Positions 23,201 to 31,943 of a DNA stretch of 64,000 nucleotides are shown here, in pieces. Under the pieces are notes generated by a model. The model was not told the DNA's origin. It searched no databases and was given only the letters and a program-made list of their open reading frames with translations. The position numbers and the translations under genes are program-made. Source of the stretch: Mya arenaria (Eukaryota > Mollusca > Bivalvia > Myida > Myidae); NCBI RefSeq assembly GCF_026914265.1, contig NC_069133.1:12613375-12677374 (forward strand), written 5' to 3'. The stretch's first letter is position 1. Every line of letters begins with the position of its first letter.

Positions 23201-26200
23201 TGGTGCCCTGCAGTGTTACCACCCTATCCAATTATTCTACTGGTGCCCTGCAGTGTTACCACCCTATCCAATTATTCTACTGGTGCCCTGCAGTGTTACC
23301 ACCCTATCCAATTATTCTACTGGTGCCCTGCAGTGTTACCACCCTATCCAATTATTCAACTCGTGCCCTGCAGTGTTACCACCCTATCCAATTATTCTAC
23401 TGGTGCCCTGCAGTGTTACCACCCTATCCAATTATTCTACTGGTGCCCTGCAGTGTTACCACCCTATCCAATTATTCTACTGGTGCCCTGCAGTGTTACC
23501 ACCCTATCCAATTATTCTACTGGTGCCCTGCAGTGTTACCACCCTATCCAATTATTCAACTGGTGCCCTGCAGGTTGGTGCGGCAGCCTGGGCCCTGGAG
23601 AAAGGGGTTTCGGTGGTAATTTGTGACGGACGGAATTATGGGTCGCTCCCCTCCATCATCCAAGGGAAGTCTGTAGGAACGTTCTTCACCAACGCCAAAA
23701 ACATCAACAGCCCCGTGGAGGTGGAGGCCGTTAAAGGTATGCACTCGGGACTCACAACATTTCCAACTACTTTTACATACAAAATGAACTGCATATATAT
23801 ATATATATAATTCTTTTTTAGACTATACACTTAAATGATACTTGTGAAGCCTACGTTTCATTTTGTTTTCATTTCAAATAGATAACGATTGTTTAATTTA
23901 TAAAAACTGAGGGCTTATAAGAGCGCCTTTCAAACCATTTTAAGTTTTATACATTGTATACTAACTCATAAACACACAGTTTCGGCCAATAACTCCGGCC
24001 GAATTGATTGCCCCCAAACTAACCCCATGTTGAAGGAAGGCGTTGTATGTTGTATGGCAGGCATGGTTGACACTCACATTACTTACAAACAAGGATATCA
24101 CATTGTCATAACAGCGAAGGAGGCCAGTCAAACATTGCAGAAACTCCGGCCGGCCGACCGGAAGGCCATCATAGAGAAGCTTGCAGACCTTCTAATAGAG
24201 AGGAAGGAAGACATCCTGGTGGCAAACAACCGAGATGTTCTCCTTGCCAAGAGAGGAGGTAGGTTTTAACGTTTTCTTTAAATTATACTAAAAGTAATTT
24301 GTTTTTGTTTAATATACTTGTTTTTACATAGTATGTGATATGAAAAATAATATCTTTTTTATACTATATTCCCTTCACACGTGTGTTCGTTCTATTCAGA
24401 TATATCCGAGCAACTCCTGAACCGCCTGCAGCTGACTACGGATAAACTGCAGACACTCGCGACGGGCCTCCGTCAGATCGCCGAGAAGTGCGAAACAACA
24501 TTGGGACGAGTCCTCGAAAAAACGAGGATAAGCGATAAACTCTCGCTCAAGAAGATTACCGCTCCCATCGGCGTGCTGCTTGTCATCTTTGAGTCGAGGC
24601 CCGACTGTCTACCACAGGTAGATATTGACCCGGGCGTTTGTTTCATTGTTGGAAAACGTTCTCAAAATTGTTTCATTCAGGTTCATATTATTGGCGGATA
24701 CTAGTACATGTACTATACTTTTTACAACTTTGGCTTAAGTATGGCAATCAATTCAAAATCTTCAAGTTAAGAAACAAATGGGAGAACCCCCATATGAAAT
24801 GTGAAGTTCAGTTTGCAAGAAAACCTATAGCTGGACGTGCTATTTCCTGAAACATTGTTGGAACACTACTCTGAATAATATAGGAGCAAAATATATCTGC
24901 ATTTTCTAGCCAGTAAAGTCTTATTCGTCTGATTATTGACTGAGCTGCTTAATGTACACTAGCTAATTAACAGGGAGGCGCGCACCCTCTAAAATCGTCT
25001 AAGTTTATCTTTAATTTTAAAATGGGAGAAAAGAAAACAAACGCTAAAATGCACCATTTCTGAATACAAATTGTTAAATTTTGCTGGGAGTAACTCCAAA
25101 CCACCACTTAAACAGTTTATGCGTATTTCGGATCTTAGGGAGGGGCGCATGTCAAGGGGGTTGCACCCTTAAGAGACACTCTTCTAAATTCAGTGCCTGG
25201 ATCCGCGCCTTATGCATTACAGTTCAACATACCGTTTGGTTACAAACACAGTTTTTTAAGTCCATGTACGTAAAGCGGTATTCGTCACATCTGACTTACC
25301 TTTCAGGTTGCGGCCCTGGCCATCTGCAGCGGTAATGGTTTGCTGTTGAAGGGCGGGAGTGAGGCCCAGCACAGTAACGCCATCTTGTACGCCCTCGTGC
25401 GGGAGGCCTTGGGGTCCGTCCAGGCGGAGGAGGGCGAAACCGACCTCAGAGACGCCGTAGCGCTGGTACGTGTCAGTTGAAAAACAAATAAGGGTCGAGT
25501 GGAAAAGAGTAGGGTATTTCCGGAACTTATTCTGTTACTACAGGATGGTCTCAAAACCATACCTTGTTCTATATGTTCTACATATAGGCATATTAGAAGT
25601 TGTACGTCACGATTAACTGCATTCGGAACTTCTCGGCCATTTTTATCGAAAACAACCACGGATGTATATGGACGGTTTACAATGTCAGAAATCTGTACAC
25701 TTTAACAACGCTACAAGTAGATCGTGTAGTAATCTCAATTAAGCAGTTAAACTTAATTACTTAACTCCTGGGGATCTTAATTATGTTTGCAATAAAACAT
25801 TTCACTGGCAATTAATTTCAACTTAGATCTACAAATACAAGTTAAAACACTTGTCTACATTAAATAATACAAAATTTACGAACTACTTCTGCTAATGTAT
25901 CGGCATTAATCCGAGGTTGTTTTCGATAACAAATGGCCGAGGAGTTCCAAATGGGTTAACTGATGACATTTTAATTTGACATAGGAATATATGTAAGATA
26001 TATATTTAAGTCCTATATATAACTATGTATATTCGTATTTTTCAAGTCATTTAAATTATTATGTTTAACGCATTAATAATCCAGGTAAGTAAGCGTGAGG
26101 ACATAGACGACTTGTTGGTACTTGACGACTACATCAACCTGGTGATTCCCCGGGGTTCCTCCAGCCTCGTTCGCGACATCCAGCAGAAATCCCACGGAAT

Positions 26201-29200
26201 CCCCGTCCTCGGCCACAGTGAGGGTATCTGTCACGTGTACGTGGACGAGAACTGTGACCATGACATGGCCATCAAGATAGGTTAGTTACATCGTATTGAG
26301 GTCGTACCGGGCTGTATATTGACCATGCATGATAAAAAAAAATGCCAGAAAGGTTAGCCATAATGCGGTGGAGTATCAAGCACAAGACGCATATCTGTAC
26401 CGCGAGGGTCAAGGTCACATTTAGAGACTAAATGTTAAAATATGTACTATTCATAGGTCTGGGTCTGGACTTGACCTTGTCCGCGCTGTATTTTTACCAT
26501 GCATTGTATGAGTTTCAAAAAGAAATATGTTCAAATACCATCTTTGAGTGTTTATAGGTGCGCTAGCTTCATGTCGGACAGTCCGCAAGGGTGTTTACGC
26601 TTTAGCAGCTCTTAATTAACATAAAAAAGTTTGTTAAGTTGATATAGAAGTAAAAACATTAGTATACACGATGTTACGTCATAATGTTTATAGCGGTTTT
26701 CCTACAGTGCGACATACTTCAGCACACAGGGGCAGGGTGCGTTGTTTTGTCCCATCTCTTTGACCGCATCCCTCCCCTACTAAGATAGATAGAACAAAAA
26801 TTTGTAAGTGTTCGTTAGTAACAGTGTCAAAACAACGAACCCTGCCCCTGTGCTTCAGCACCCATGGTCATGTTCCCAGGTAACACAACTTACACAATTT
26901 CGAGAACATAAACATTCATAACTTATATACCTGTTACTATCTCATCCTCAGCTGTGGACTCCAAGTGCGACTACCCGTCTGCATGTAACGCCATGGAGAC
27001 CCTGCTGATTCACAAGTCCCACATCAAGTCGGGCCTGATGGATGACATCTGTGATGAACTCAAGAAGAAGATGGTAGGTTTGCTTAAGTTTCGTGTTCTG
27101 GAGAAAATCTAATGTGATGTTTGCTTCATTTTCGCGTTCTGGAGAAAATCTAATGAGATGTTTGCTTCAGTTTCGCATTCTTGGAAAAATCTAATGAGAT
27201 GTTTGCTTTTAATAAGCTTGTTTTTTTAATCATTTTTCGCCGGGTAGCATTGCTCTCTGGATTGCGGGTTAACTCTAGGCTTGGGAAAACGATTACTCTA
27301 AAATGAAACCACCAAATGAATGCTAGCACATTGTTTCGACAGCTTTATTGATAAATTGGAGGTGAATTGTGGAATCAATCTGGCTGACACAGTGGAAAAC
27401 TTGGTTTTGAAGAGCAAATTAGAAATAGTTCATACTGAAAAATGATAGTTTTGCCTTTTTTGGAAATATAATTGTTTTGTGGAAAAATCCCAAAGGTTTT
27501 GAAACTAAAATTTGGGGAGAGTTAAATTTACGTTTTTGGGGAAGGTAGAATAGGTCACCATGAGGAATTGTTGGATACATTAGGGTGTCTGTACAGTCAG
27601 GTTAAAGTACTAATGGCTATCTGTCCAACGAGACCATCCGGGGGCGTTTGTCATGTTTCTGTGACATCTCTTGTTAGTTCAAACTCTTGTCAAATATCTT
27701 GTTGCTTTACTCAAGGTGCGCCTGTACTCTGGTCCACGGCTCCAGTCGATGATGAAGTTCTCCCCGCCGCCCGCTGTCTCCCTACACAAGGAGTACGGTG
27801 ACCTTCAGCTGACCTTGGAGGTCACTGATGACGTAGACGGCGCCATTGACCACATCAACAAATATGGAAGCTCGCACACGGACAGCATTGTTACGAGCAG
27901 TGGTATAAATATTGTATACATTAAATTAAGAAGCTGGTTCTCTTACGAATTTACAGGAATTCAGTTTCTTTTTATCCGGTTAAAATAAGTGGTATTTCTT
28001 CAAAGGAGTAGAATATCATTTGGGAATTGGGCACAAACAACTGGCCCCAATTTCTTGAAACTTCTTAAGCTTAATAGCCTTAAGTAGCTTATTTGAATTA
28101 GATAAATACATACTGATATTGAAATTTGATAAATGAAAAATGGTTAATTGCGATCATCATAAACATAACACCTATTCAAAGTATAAAAACTCTGAAAGAT
28201 GTAAATATTATGCAAATTATTGAAGAACAAAAATAGTGAGCTTAGCTTAATCCTGTTATAAGGGACTTAAGAAGTTTGGAGAAATTGGGCCTGTCTTGTC
28301 TTTGAGTGTTGTCGTTGTATCTTATTTTACATTAGTAGTACCGAATAAACATGATATAAATATCCAATGAATGGCGTCATATTGAAAACATTATCTTGGT
28401 GGTAGTAGCAAATATTCAAACCAGAACTTTGTAACATGTACATAGTTAAATTAACTAAAATCTACATATTTGTCAGATAGAACAGTTTGATCAATTATTG
28501 GTTATAATGAATACGTATATTCTTGTAGACGCGGCCGCGAAAGAGTTTTTGGAGTGTGTTGACAGCGCATGCGTGTTCCACAACGCTAGTACCCGCTTCT
28601 CGGACGGATATAGATTCGGACTTGGTAAGAAACCGTGTTGAGTTTGACAGATGTGACCATTCATTCGGAACTCCTCGGGCATTTTCCATCTAAAACAGCC
28701 TCGGATGTATATGGACAGTTTACAATGTCAGAAATCTTTACATTTAACTACGATGCATGTAGATCGCGTAGTAATTTCAATTTAGCAGTTTAACTTTATG
28801 ACTTAACTCTTTGGAATCTTAATTATTTATGAAATACACACTTCACTGGCAATCAATTTAAACGTAGATATAAAAAACGCGTTAAAACACTACAATCAAT
28901 TAATATTATTATTTAAAAGCATACTAACTACTTCAACTGATGTACTGTCATACATCCAAGGTTGTTTGTTTTCGATGGAAAATGGCCGAGGTGTTCCGAA
29001 TAGTGAATATTATGTTCTCTATATTGGCTATACAGTATTCTTTAAAACCAGTCAAACTTCAGATCTTTTAAGTCATGTTCATCCATGTTTTTCCTTTCCC
29101 AGGCGCTGAGGTTGGTATCAGTACGTCACGGATTCACGCTCGCGGGCCGGTGGGTATTGAGGGGCTGCTCACCACCAAGTGGCAGTTGGAAGGGGACGGC

Positions 29201-29317
29201 CACACCGTAAAAGAGTTCACCGACGGGAAGTACCAGTACCTCCACGAGCGGCTGCCGGTCACCGTGGACGGCAAAGAGGTGTTTACCCCTGCTAGCGGCG
29301 ACTCGTCATACGTTTAA
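16819..29317 (+). CDS. ALDH18A1: delta-1-pyrroline-5-carboxylate synthase, bifunctional (15 coding exons)
   Basis: Exons: 16819-17235, 17439-17576, 18473-18577, 19959-20111, 21240-21367, 22279-22369, 23574-23736, 24115-24258, 24400-24617, 25307-25465, 26085-26280, 26952-27073, 27716-27902, 28529-28624, 29103-29317. They join in frame to 843 aa, against about 795 in human P5CS; the extra length is N-terminal. Residues 1-100 are Arg/Ser-rich and fit a mitochondrial presequence. Residues 110-400 are the glutamate 5-kinase domain: [33 protein letters not shown] and GLGGMESK. Residues 400-843 are the gamma-glutamyl phosphate reductase domain: [31 protein letters not shown] and [13 protein letters not shown], with the catalytic Cys at about residue 649. 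The enzyme converts glutamate to P5C with ATP and NADPH, for proline and ornithine synthesis. All introns are GT-AG. The start is the first Met of the first recognisable exon; an upstream 5' UTR exon is likely, because 16793 follows an acceptor. Confidence 0.95.
17439..17576 (+). CDS. ALDH18A1: P5CS exon 2: kinase domain
   Basis: Residues 140-185, with [19 protein letters not shown]. The donor is taken at GGG|GTTAGT, because this joins in frame to exon 3; it is a weak donor, so the end could be off by a few bases. Confidence 0.85.
18035..18145. repeat. interspersed repeat D, copy 2 (P5CS intron 2)
   Basis: Matches 10500-10610 with small differences, such as TGATGTTAACAACACATTAA against TGATGTTTACTACACGTTAA. 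It lies in the intron between P5CS exons 2 and 3. Confidence 0.6.
18473..18577 (+). CDS. ALDH18A1: P5CS exon 3: kinase domain
   Basis: Residues 186-220, with [19 protein letters not shown] and ending AQ. Acceptor TTGATTTCAG, donor CAG|GTAACA. It is strongly GC-rich against its introns. Confidence 0.92.
19094..19437. mobile_element. foldback MITE family B, reference full copy (P5CS intron 3)
   Basis: Ends TTAAAGCTGCACTCTCACAG and CTGTGAGAGTGCAGCTTTAA are perfect inverses. Inner arms (CTTGGAACGAATCAATTTTT against AAAAATTTGCTCTTTCCAAG) also pair, so most of its 344 bp can fold on itself. No transposase is coded. Confidence 0.9.
19959..20111 (+). CDS. ALDH18A1: P5CS exon 4: kinase domain, glutamate-binding region
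   Basis: Residues 221-271, with [16 protein letters not shown]. Phase 0 at both ends. A long minus-strand open frame (19533-20006) over its left side is a shadow. Confidence 0.92.
20165..20325. mobile_element. MITE family C, second copy (P5CS intron 4)
   Basis: TTTTCAATATTGGTCTAAAA, AACGATGTAGCTAATCGGAT and a right end near AATATGAAATACCACCCT correspond, in reverse complement, to the nested element at 8473-8628. Confidence 0.65.
20500..20982. mobile_element. foldback element family H, copy 1 (P5CS intron 4)
   Basis: Ends carry GTGTATATCACGTGATAAAT and ATTTATCACGTGGTATACAC. Moving in, GCCACGTCGAAAGGCAA pairs with TTGCCTTCCGACGTAGC, AAAATGGTGAAGAAAA pairs with TTTTCTTTTCCACCATTTT, and CACTTCGACAAACC pairs with GGTTTGTCGAAGTG. 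Nearly the whole 480 bp forms one imperfect hairpin. Another copy is at 45425. Confidence 0.85.
21240..21367 (+). CDS. ALDH18A1: P5CS exon 5: kinase domain
   Basis: Residues 272-313 plus two bases of 314. Contains [20 protein letters not shown] and [14 protein letters not shown]. The last 38 bases and the donor (CAG|GTAGGA) are repeated downstream in the intron. Confidence 0.92.
21368..21760 (+). repeat. tandem copies of the exon 5 3' end in intron 5
   Basis: Three further copies of the exon 5 end lie near 21450-21481, 21580-21615 and 21712-21748, spaced about 130 bp. All keep CGCCAGGCACCGAGGG or a close form, and are followed by GAATATATCCC-type intron sequence. Only the first extra copy keeps a GT donor (CTCAG|GTATGA); the others read CAG|GGATGA and CAG|ATGTGA. 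Confidence 0.85.
22162..22231 (+). other. possible unused or alternative P5CS exon 6 fragment
   Basis: A good acceptor (TTTCTTTACAG) is followed in the exon 5 frame by [12 protein letters not shown] and then a TGA at 22229-22231. SKFIEII resembles the vertebrate AKLIDIF segment at this place, but the exon at 22279 fills the same place (RLVKTFSP) and continues correctly. No strong donor was found. Confidence 0.25.
22279..22369 (+). CDS. ALDH18A1: P5CS exon 6: end of kinase core
   Basis: Residues 314-344, with [11 protein letters not shown] and [13 protein letters not shown]. Enters with one base completing Arg314 and leaves in phase 0 at AAG|GTGATA. Confidence 0.9.
22461..22803. mobile_element. 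foldback MITE family B, full copy (P5CS intron 6)
   Basis: Ends TTAAAGCTGCGCTTTCACAG and TTTGTGCAGCTTTAA. The interior has CAGTGATATAGCT and TTTTGTCAGCAGTCTTATAT as in other copies. It lies in the same intron as the 40-bp array. Confidence 0.8.
22895..23573 (+). repeat. 40-bp minisatellite ending exactly at the P5CS exon 7 acceptor
   Basis: About 17 units whose core runs CCACCCTATCCAATTATTCT, then ACTGGTGCCCTGCAGTGTTA. Units are nearly identical; TGGTACC variants lie at the left and TGGTGCC at the right. CAG occurs once per unit, at 22931 and every 40 bp to 23571. The last CAG (23571-23573) is the actual 3' splice site of exon 7. No unit contains a stop in any of the three plus frames, so frames of 217-323 codons cross the array into the exon. 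Confidence 0.95.
23574..23736 (+). CDS. ALDH18A1: P5CS exon 7: kinase-reductase junction
   Basis: Residues 345-398, with [17 protein letters not shown] and [11 protein letters not shown]. Ends in phase 1 at AAAG|GTATGC. Its acceptor is the last unit of the 40-bp array. Confidence 0.93.
24115..24258 (+). CDS. ALDH18A1: P5CS exon 8: start of reductase domain
   Basis: Residues 399-446, with [20 protein letters not shown] and ILVANNRDV. Acceptor CATAACAG, donor GGAG|GTAGGT. Confidence 0.9.
24400..24617 (+). CDS. ALDH18A1: P5CS exon 9: reductase domain, NADPH-binding part
   Basis: Residues 447-519, with [20 protein letters not shown] and [18 protein letters not shown]. Acceptor TCTATTCAG, donor CAG|GTAGAT. 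Confidence 0.93.
24975..25210. repeat. interspersed repeat E, copy 2 (P5CS intron 9)
   Basis: Begins GCGCGCACCCTCTAAAAT and ends GCCTGGATCCGCGCC, with CTAAAATGCACCATTTCTGA inside. Same layout as 11560-11800. Confidence 0.55.
25307..25465 (+). CDS. ALDH18A1: P5CS exon 10: reductase domain
   Basis: Residues 520-572, with [20 protein letters not shown] and [14 protein letters not shown]. Acceptor ACCTTTCAG, donor CTG|GTACGT. Confidence 0.92.
25619..25953. mobile_element. MITE family G, copy 1 (P5CS intron 10)
   Basis: Inverted ends of about 40 bp: ATTCGGAACTTCTCGGCCAT on the left, and AAATGGCCGAGGAGTTCCAA on the right, with AACAACCACGGATGTA and TTAATCCGAGGTTGTT inward. A second copy of the same length class lies in intron 14. 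Confidence 0.85.
26085..26280 (+). CDS. ALDH18A1: P5CS exon 11: reductase domain
   Basis: Residues 573-637, with [13 protein letters not shown] and [15 protein letters not shown]. The exon begins GTAAGTAAG (Val-Ser-Lys), so the acceptor CAG is directly followed by a consensus donor. The human segment VNTREEVEDL supports these residues being coding. Confidence 0.9.
26726..26852. mobile_element. small hAT-like MITE (P5CS intron 11)
   Basis: Inverted ends ACAGGGGCAGGGTGCGTTGT and ACAACGAACCCTGCCCCTGT, about 27 bp each. They are flanked by a direct repeat CTTCAGCAC at 26717-26725 and 26853-26861. CAGGGGC ends with an 8-bp-class target duplication suggest the hAT superfamily (inference). Confidence 0.8.
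26952..27073 (+). CDS. ALDH18A1: P5CS exon 12: reductase catalytic cysteine
   Basis: Residues 638-678. [18 protein letters not shown] carries the Cys (about residue 649) that aligns with human C612 of the reductase active site. Acceptor CTCATCCTCAG, donor ATG|GTAGGT. Confidence 0.93.
27074..27200. repeat. short tandem duplication after the exon 12 donor
   Basis: The segment TGTTTGCTTCATTTTCGCGT, followed by TCTGGAGAAAATCTAATG, is present about three times with a spacing near 47 bp, starting within the donor region (GTAGGTTTGCTTAAGTTTCG). Confidence 0.7.
27716..27902 (+). CDS. ALDH18A1: P5CS exon 13: reductase domain
   Basis: Residues 679-740, with [35 protein letters not shown] and [14 protein letters not shown]. 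The acceptor TTTACTCAAG is atypical (AAG). Donor GTG|GTATAA, phase 1. Confidence 0.9.
28529..28624 (+). CDS. ALDH18A1: P5CS exon 14: reductase domain
   Basis: Residues 741-772, with [20 protein letters not shown] and [10 protein letters not shown]. Acceptor TTCTTGTAG, donor CTTG|GTAAGA. Confidence 0.93.
28663..29003. mobile_element. MITE family G, copy 2 (P5CS intron 14)
   Basis: Ends ATTCGGAACTCCTCGGGCAT and AATGGCCGAGGTGTTCCGAA are inverted. Interior blocks such as CACTGGCAATCAATTTAAAC match the copy at 25619. Confidence 0.85.
29103..29317 (+). CDS. ALDH18A1: P5CS exon 15: C-terminus
   Basis: Residues 773-843 and a TAA at 29315-29317. [20 protein letters not shown] and [20 protein letters not shown] are diagnostic of P5CS. 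The tail after LHERLPV is longer than in the human protein. Confidence 0.94.
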
Positions 29318-29718
29318 GATCACCTCTTTGGTCGGAAGATTCGAAAGATAGAATTACGCCCCATGTCGGCAGTTTCGACATCATCCAGAGGCTACCTTTC
29401 GACTTGACATTTTTTGTTTGATATTTCGATTTGGAGATCTACTGATTATTTTCAGAGTACACAAATAATATCTCTGATGGCCATATTTTTTTAATGTTGA
29501 TATTGACTGAATACTACGTATTTTTATACAATATTGACTACGTGTCTGTGACATATTTTCCATGTTTACACTTGTACAAGTCCTATACGTATCTATTCTA
29601 TTCTCATATTTTAAATTTAGAAATCTCAGTTAAGAATATCATTTGGGAAAGGCCAGGAATCTGTCAATATGTGTTGTCATATTTTCTTATTATACTTAAG
29701 TAGTAGTAAATGTATGTA
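29318..29718 (+). other. P5CS 3' flank, probable 3' UTR
   Basis: AT-rich sequence after the stop. No clear AATAAA polyadenylation signal was seen in the first 400 bp, so the transcript end is not placed. Confidence 0.35.
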
Positions 29719-29871
29719 CAGTCAAAACTCGCTATGTCGAAGTCATAAGGACCTCGGAGAATACTTCGATATAACCGAACTATATAAAGCGTATAATTTT
29801 CCAAAAAAATCGAAAGTTCGACATAACCAGAACATCGAGATAACAGACTTCGACATAGCGAATTTAGACTG
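29719..29871. mobile_element. mariner-like MITE, 153 bp
   Basis: Inverted ends CAGTCAAAACTCGCTATGTC and GACATAGCGAATTTAGACTG. Interior CTTCGATATAACCGAAC pairs with GTTCGACATAACCAGAAC. The CAGTC-type ends and small size are typical of Tc1/mariner-derived MITEs (inference). A TA precedes the left end, but no TA follows the right end. Confidence 0.7.
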
Positions 29872-30164
29872 AATGCATGAGTTGTGTGTGTAACATTTTT
29901 ATGATACTTATATATTTGTGGTTCTGATTGTTTTTTGCAAAATAGCTGATGTGTTTTTCATTAGATGTAAAATCTTTTTTCAACAACAATAACCGTTCCA
30001 ACCTATGCGGGTCATTGTGTATTGTTATTGTTGTTTTTTCAACAAACTCATTATTGCATCTCATCACAAATAGAGACACTTTTTGTCCATAACATACAAT
30101 GTATTCACTCTCATCAAGGCTGCCCGCTTTCATTTCATGTGCTTGATTCCTTGATTTCAAAGCA

Positions 30165-30385
30165 ATAAGGGGGATAATAATTTATGTTAAAGGGGGTGGA
30201 ACTAAGGGTCGTGACCTTTTGATTAGCGCCCCTTTGCTCAGAACTGAAATTTATTTTGTTTGAAAGGGTGTTTTGGGTACTCCCCCGTGAAAATCTTAAC
30301 AATTTCTTATCCAAAATGGTGCATTTTGGGCGTTTTTTCATTACTTTTTCTCCTTTATTGAAATAAAGAGTGAACTTGGATCCGC
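30165..30385. repeat. interspersed repeat E, copy 3, inverted
   Basis: Contains CAAAATGGTGCATTTTGGGCG and ends AACTTGGATCCGC. This is the reverse orientation of the copies at 11560 and 24975. It follows the P5CS 3' end. Confidence 0.5.
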
Positions 30386-31299
30386 TAATGGAAATTATTT
30401 CACTTCACATACATGCGTTACTACATTGCATACCATCTTTGAAGATGTTTATGGTAGGGATCGTGAGGTTTCAGGCTTTTTTGAATATAGCTTTTGTTTT
30501 GTCATGATGTCTCGGGAAGTTATGCGGTTAAGTCTTTGGTGTTTGATAAACTCAAAAAAATAAGATGTAATTATGATCTGATTTTGAAAGCTGACATCAC
30601 ATACTTCTTTCGACAATGTTAAGATCATCGAAATAAATTTCTTTTTGTCGGAGTTAGTTTGTTGCTTTTAAACCAAATGTACATATTTTTCATAAGTAAA
30701 ACTGAACCACCTCCTATTGAATTTTCTTGGCTTTCGTAGATGTGTGTTTTTAGCTAACCGGGGCACAAAGTGTTCAAATTAACAATCTGGCAAGAAACTG
30801 TGATAAAGCACGTTTACGACAATAAACATTTCTGTCTGTTCAAATTTCTGCTATAACTCTAGCCACAATAATGTGCGTTTAGGGAACGTTTTTAACATTT
30901 GGATATTCATTTTGTTCCCTAAACGCCACAAGTCAACTGAGCCGTACCAATGTAAAATATATTCTTCAACTGTTACTCCACAATACTGAACACTTCACTG
31001 TTAAATTTAAACACAAAAGTTACACTTTTATTATTTTAGCCAATACCTTTTACTTAATACACTTAAGTGTGTTATGAAACACACATAATTAGTTTAATTT
31101 AGATCGACTTCTGTCATTAAAGCATCGCCATTTTGAAACCATCTAGCAGGTGCCCGTTATCTTTCCGCTCAATATACTTAGCGTTAGGATCTGTCATTCT
31201 TGGCTAGGAAAACAAGTGGGATATGGACGCGTAGAGTCGCCAAATTAAAAAAAATCGTCAAAGACTCTGAAGCGGCTGTTTATATGGACTACTATAACT

Positions 31300-31700
31300 A
31301 TATATGGAAAACTTCTTATCAGTAAACATTGGCCCAATTTCGATATATTTTCACAGAGTTGTTTCTTTTGCGACCCTTAAATCATTTTTTTTTGTAATCA
31401 TTTTTTTTTGTTTTACAATCATTGAAGATATATCAACTTCAAACTTCATGAACTTATTCACAGTAACAATGTGCTCTTTTGTGACAAATTAAAGAGCTCC
31501 CTTAAATATTGTAAGAGTTATGGCCCTTCGTATTTTTTTCCATACAAATACATATTGTTCATGTTTTATACGCTCGTTTAAAAGGTGGGACGAATTAGAG
31601 TTTCACTGCGGCGTACGGGCGGGCGGAGTCGAGTAGTCGTCCGATCAATAACTTAAGAACGCTTGGTCCAATCAACAAGCAGATAACAATTCATTGATGC
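31300..31700. repeat. interspersed repeat fragment
   Basis: Segments such as GAGTTATGGCCCTTCGTATT and GTCCGATCAATAACTTAAGA look like pieces of a high-copy bivalve repeat known to me from similar genomes. There is no second copy in this window, so this is recognition from memory only. Confidence 0.35.
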
Positions 31701-31943
31701 AGTATTAAAGGAATATCCTTTTTACTCTGCACGAGGAATTTATATAAAAAGCCGAAATAACTGAAACCCTGATACTAATAACGTATGGAAGTTTTCTAAT
31801 TTATAATTCAAACAATATGTGGTCAAATGGTCATAGCAAGCAAGGGACATGATAACAAATCGCGCTTTATTGCGATTTAAAATTTACATTTTCGTTTTGA
31901 AAACGAATTACCAACAAAATAGTCCCACATTTTACAAAACTGT

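Noticed and set aside
22839..23810. 323-codon frame as a stand-alone repeat protein
   Set aside because: The repeat is intronic and the right end is P5CS exon 7 read in its normal frame; a separate gene is not supported.
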